Assembly: GCF_003970675.1 (NCBI RefSeq)
Contig: NZ_CP034562.1
Span: forward strand, 434,001-498,000
DNA: 64,000 nt
Source of the DNA: Flammeovirga pectinis
GTDB taxonomy: Bacteria > Bacteroidota > Bacteroidia > Cytophagales > Flammeovirgaceae
Direction: 5' to 3'
Shown piece after piece: positions 62,092 through 64,000 of the stretch; position 1 is the first letter of the stretch; each line of letters begins with the position of its first letter. Below the pieces are notes generated by a model. The model worked only from the letters and a program-made list of their open reading frames with translations, made no database searches and was not told where the DNA came from. Position numbers and translations under genes: made by a program.

Positions 62092-62460
62092 ATGAAAGCA
62101 TTTTTACTATTTTTATTAACATCAGCATTGTTTTTTTCTTGTTCATCAAATGATATTGAACCAAAAGGAGGAAACTTTGATCAAGTTTTATTATCACCAG
62201 ATGGTAACACTTTGTACATATACCATTCGGACTTAACATTTGAGGGGTATATACCATCTACAAATGAATATATAAGAGGAATGTGGAGCTACTACCCAAC
62301 TGCTGAGGCAAAGGAAGGTGACATGTTTCTTAAAGCTAGTGGTACAAAGATAATTGCATGCGATGGACTTGTTATTTCAATAGTACCTCCATTTGTTCTG
62401 GATATAAATAGTCTGGAAGTTACAGATCAAAAGTTTGTTTCTTGTGGTAAAGCAGGATAA
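62092..62460 (+). CDS. Hypothetical lipoprotein
   Basis: About 122 residues from the ATG at 62092 (MKAFLLFLLTSALFFSCSSN): a lipoprotein signal with lipidated Cys 17. The start at 62068 would put eight extra residues before it and is less likely. The mature part has no recognised domain; it contains a beta-rich pattern with LSPDGNTLYIYHSDLTFEGYIP. Located between dinB/ATR-like and porZ; followed by a strong terminator. Function unknown. Confidence 0.65.
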   Translation: MKAFLLFLLTSALFFSCSSNDIEPKGGNFDQVLLSPDGNTLYIYHSDLTFEGYIPSTNEYIRGMWSYYPTAEAKEGDMFLKASGTKIIACDGLVISIVPPFVLDINSLEVTDQKFVSCGKAG

Positions 62461-62463
62461 AAG

Positions 62464-62498
62464 AAAATCCTCATTGATTAAATTCAATGAGGATTTTT
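62464..62498. terminator. Bidirectional terminator
   Basis: Perfect stem AAAATCCTCATTGA / TCAATGAGGATTTT with 5-base loop and T-tract, between the lipoprotein gene and porZ. Confidence 0.9.
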
Positions 62499-62524
62499 TT
62501 ATAGTTAATATTGATCAGAATAAA

Positions 62525-64000
62525 CTACCTAATTACTGCAAACTTACCTGCATATTTTTCATTGCCATCAAAATCGGTAGCAAATACAAAGTAAACGCCT
62601 GAGCTTGGTCTTTGATTATCGTTCAATCTTAGATTCCAAGATACTCCACCACCAAAAGCTTGACCATCCCAAACTAAATTACCTGCTGAGTCTGTAATTT
62701 TTACACTAGCATCTTTTACTAAACCTGTTATTGTAAGTACTCCTTGGTAATTGGGGCGAACAGGACTAGGAAATATCTTTACATCTTTAAATTGAGAAGT
62801 GGCATCAGTAGCATCAGATCTATAAGAAACGATTCCATTATCAGACGCAATAAATACTTCACCACTTACAGGTTGTACAGCTAAAGAAGTAATATTATCA
62901 GATAATAGCGATGAATTTTCTACTGTAAAGTAGTCATACAAAGTACCTCCATCTTTACTAAAAAGCCATAGTCCACGCCCTGTACCAATCCATTTTCTAT
63001 TACCTCCATCTGTAGTAATTGTTTGTACTTTTTCTCCTCTTAACAATGGAAAACCATCATATCTCGGTAACGAAACTTCAAAATTACCAGCTTCAACTGG
63101 AGATATGCCATAATATTCTGCAGCTCCATCATCTGTACCAATCCACATACTTCCTACTCTATCTAAGTCTATAGTGTAAACAGTTGCACTCGGTAAACCT
63201 CCATTTGTTTGGTCTGTATTTATATACCTAGAATTGTTTTCTTTAAAAACCATTAATCGGTTATTAGGAAGTACAAACCAAGTATCATTTTGTAATGAGT
63301 TTTGAGTTGCTATTGCTCCAGCAGATAATTTACTATCTCTAGCATGTTGCCATTCTCCATCGGAGTTTCTATAGTGAACCCATCCAGGAGAAGATGTCCA
63401 AAGGTTTCCGTATTGATCAAATGATAAACTCTTGATATGGGCATCAGAATTTCCATCAACTAGTAGCTCTTTTTTTATCAGCTCTATAGATTCATCATTA
63501 ATATTATAAACTAATAGGCCGTCTCCATCAGAAGCAAAATATATTTTATTTTCAATCTCATTATAGGCCATTCCATATAAGGGAGCTGTATTTTGAATCG
63601 ATATACTTCCAGTTCTTTCCAAAGATGTATAATTTTTCCATTGTCCATCTTTAAAAATTGAAAAAGAACCTACTTGTACATTATTACTTTCTGCAGGAGT
63701 AATAGCAATAAGTTCCCCTGCATTTATTATTTGATAAGCTGTAGGATACAAAGGTCCTGAAGGAGCATACCCTTCAATCTCTTGTCCATTTTCTGATACA
63801 CTAATTAAACCATTAATGTTGTCTGCTATCCAAGCTTTTCCCTCTTCATCATCAAGTATTTGTCTTGGATTTGGAGATTTAGGGTCCGACCAAGTACTTA
63901 CATTATCAGATGGATCAATAATTTTGAGTGATGTTGAGATGGGTAAAACAATATCATCACCCCAAAAATCTAATTTAAAGGCGGTTTCTGTACCAAAAGA
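62525..64000 (-). CDS. porZ: PorZ-like type IX secretion system protein, 5' end outside window
   Basis: About 490 residues seen (ORF open to the window edge; no start visible). Propeller-type repeats (GSMWIGTDDGAAEYYG, RKWIGTGRGLWLFS, GEVFIASDNGIVSY) are followed by a C-terminal sorting-domain-like part (IFPSPVRPNYQGVLTITGL, GVYFVFATDFDGNEKYAGKFAVI). This combination is that of PorZ, which sits on the cell surface and helps attach cargo that has come through the T9SS. Several T9SS cargo genes in this window fit with it. The terminal strand KFAVI is the usual PorZ ending. Confidence 0.82.
   Translation of the reverse strand, partial: SFGTETAFKLDFWGDDIVLPISTSLKIIDPSDNVSTWSDPKSPNPRQILDDEEGKAWIADNINGLISVSENGQEIEGYAPSGPLYPTAYQIINAGELIAITPAESNNVQVGSFSIFKDGQWKNYTSLERTGSISIQNTAPLYGMAYNEIENKIYFASDGDGLLVYNINDESIELIKKELLVDGNSDAHIKSLSFDQYGNLWTSSPGWVHYRNSDGEWQHARDSKLSAGAIATQNSLQNDTWFVLPNNRLMVFKENNSRYINTDQTNGGLPSATVYTIDLDRVGSMWIGTDDGAAEYYGISPVEAGNFEVSLPRYDGFPLLRGEKVQTITTDGGNRKWIGTGRGLWLFSKDGGTLYDYFTVENSSLLSDNITSLAVQPVSGEVFIASDNGIVSYRSDATDATSQFKDVKIFPSPVRPNYQGVLTITGLVKDASVKITDSAGNLVWDGQAFGGGVSWNLRLNDNQRPSSGVYFVFATDFDGNEKYAGKFAVIR

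Noticed and set aside
62525-63751. Complete 408-residue protein starting at 63751
   Set aside because: That codon is TTG and the frame stays open to 64000 with PorZ-like sequence, so the gene continues outside the window.
1-64000. tRNA, rRNA, CRISPR array, insertion sequence or prophage
   Set aside because: No cloverleaf-like block, regular spaced repeat or transposase/integrase motif was recognised in the gaps or frames, although weak RNA genes cannot be excluded by eye.

Overview
The window is AT-rich (about two thirds A+T by eye) chromosomal DNA from a Bacteroidota bacterium, most likely a marine gliding member of the Cytophagales/Flammeovirga type. Supporting signs are type IX secretion (T9SS) C-terminal sorting domains on several secreted proteins, a GldH gliding lipoprotein, a PorZ-like T9SS component, SpoIIE and HTH proteins with Bacteroidota-type propeller sensors, promoters of the TTTG-N19-(TA)nnTTTG type, and the absence of Shine-Dalgarno-like leaders. 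I saw no tRNA, rRNA, CRISPR array or insertion sequence. The genus is an inference.

Layout. 1-10.5 kb: the 3' part of a YdiJ-like FAD/Fe-S oxidase, a hypothetical exported protein, oxyR, a PTPS-folE pterin pair, a tandem pair of small outer-membrane barrels, two related T9SS cargo proteins and radC. 10.5-23.7 kb: a polysaccharide locus holding a 2585-residue secreted enzyme with four GH16 (laminarinase-like) domains and a membrane-spanning propeller/HTH regulator. It is flanked on both sides by paralogous small secreted proteins whose upstream regions keep an identical array of TAAGTGT/ACACTTA boxes. 23.7-27 kb: ctlX, a polytopic membrane protein and metF. 27.2-30.7 kb: a Kdo operon (kdsB, kdsA, a transaldolase-CBS fusion, a KdsC-like phosphatase). 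30.8-38.4 kb: a subtilase with T9SS domain, an acyl-CoA ligase, an orphan RecE-like nuclease and an unknown protein with kinase-like motifs. 38.4-43.7 kb: a gldH-ricT-coaD-DUF3822 operon, a cyclophilin and a VanZ protein. 43.8-52.8 kb: a B12-dependent ribonucleotide reductase, a propeller-SpoIIE phosphatase, rsgA, the Kdo transferase waaA and an ECF sigma factor. 53-58.5 kb: a plus-strand housekeeping run (zinc PLC/S1-P1-like protein, NFACT/RqcH, DUF3098, uppP, truB, ribF). 58.5-64 kb: an alpha/beta hydrolase, a tiny membrane protein, dinB with a degenerate PduO-type adenosyltransferase homologue, a lipoprotein and the 3' part of porZ.

How the genes connect. kdsA/kdsB, the KdsC-like phosphatase and waaA together make and transfer Kdo for lipopolysaccharide. 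In the place where an arabinose-5-phosphate isomerase (KdsD, SIS + CBS) would be expected, there is a TalC/FSA-type transaldolase fused to a CBS pair carrying the KdsD-typical GIFTDGDLRR motif. This suggests a different way of making, or controlling, arabinose-5-phosphate and is the strongest candidate for an undescribed system here. The second is the GH16 locus with its duplicated regulatory array. PorZ and GldH belong to the secretion/gliding machinery that the sorting-domain proteins depend on.
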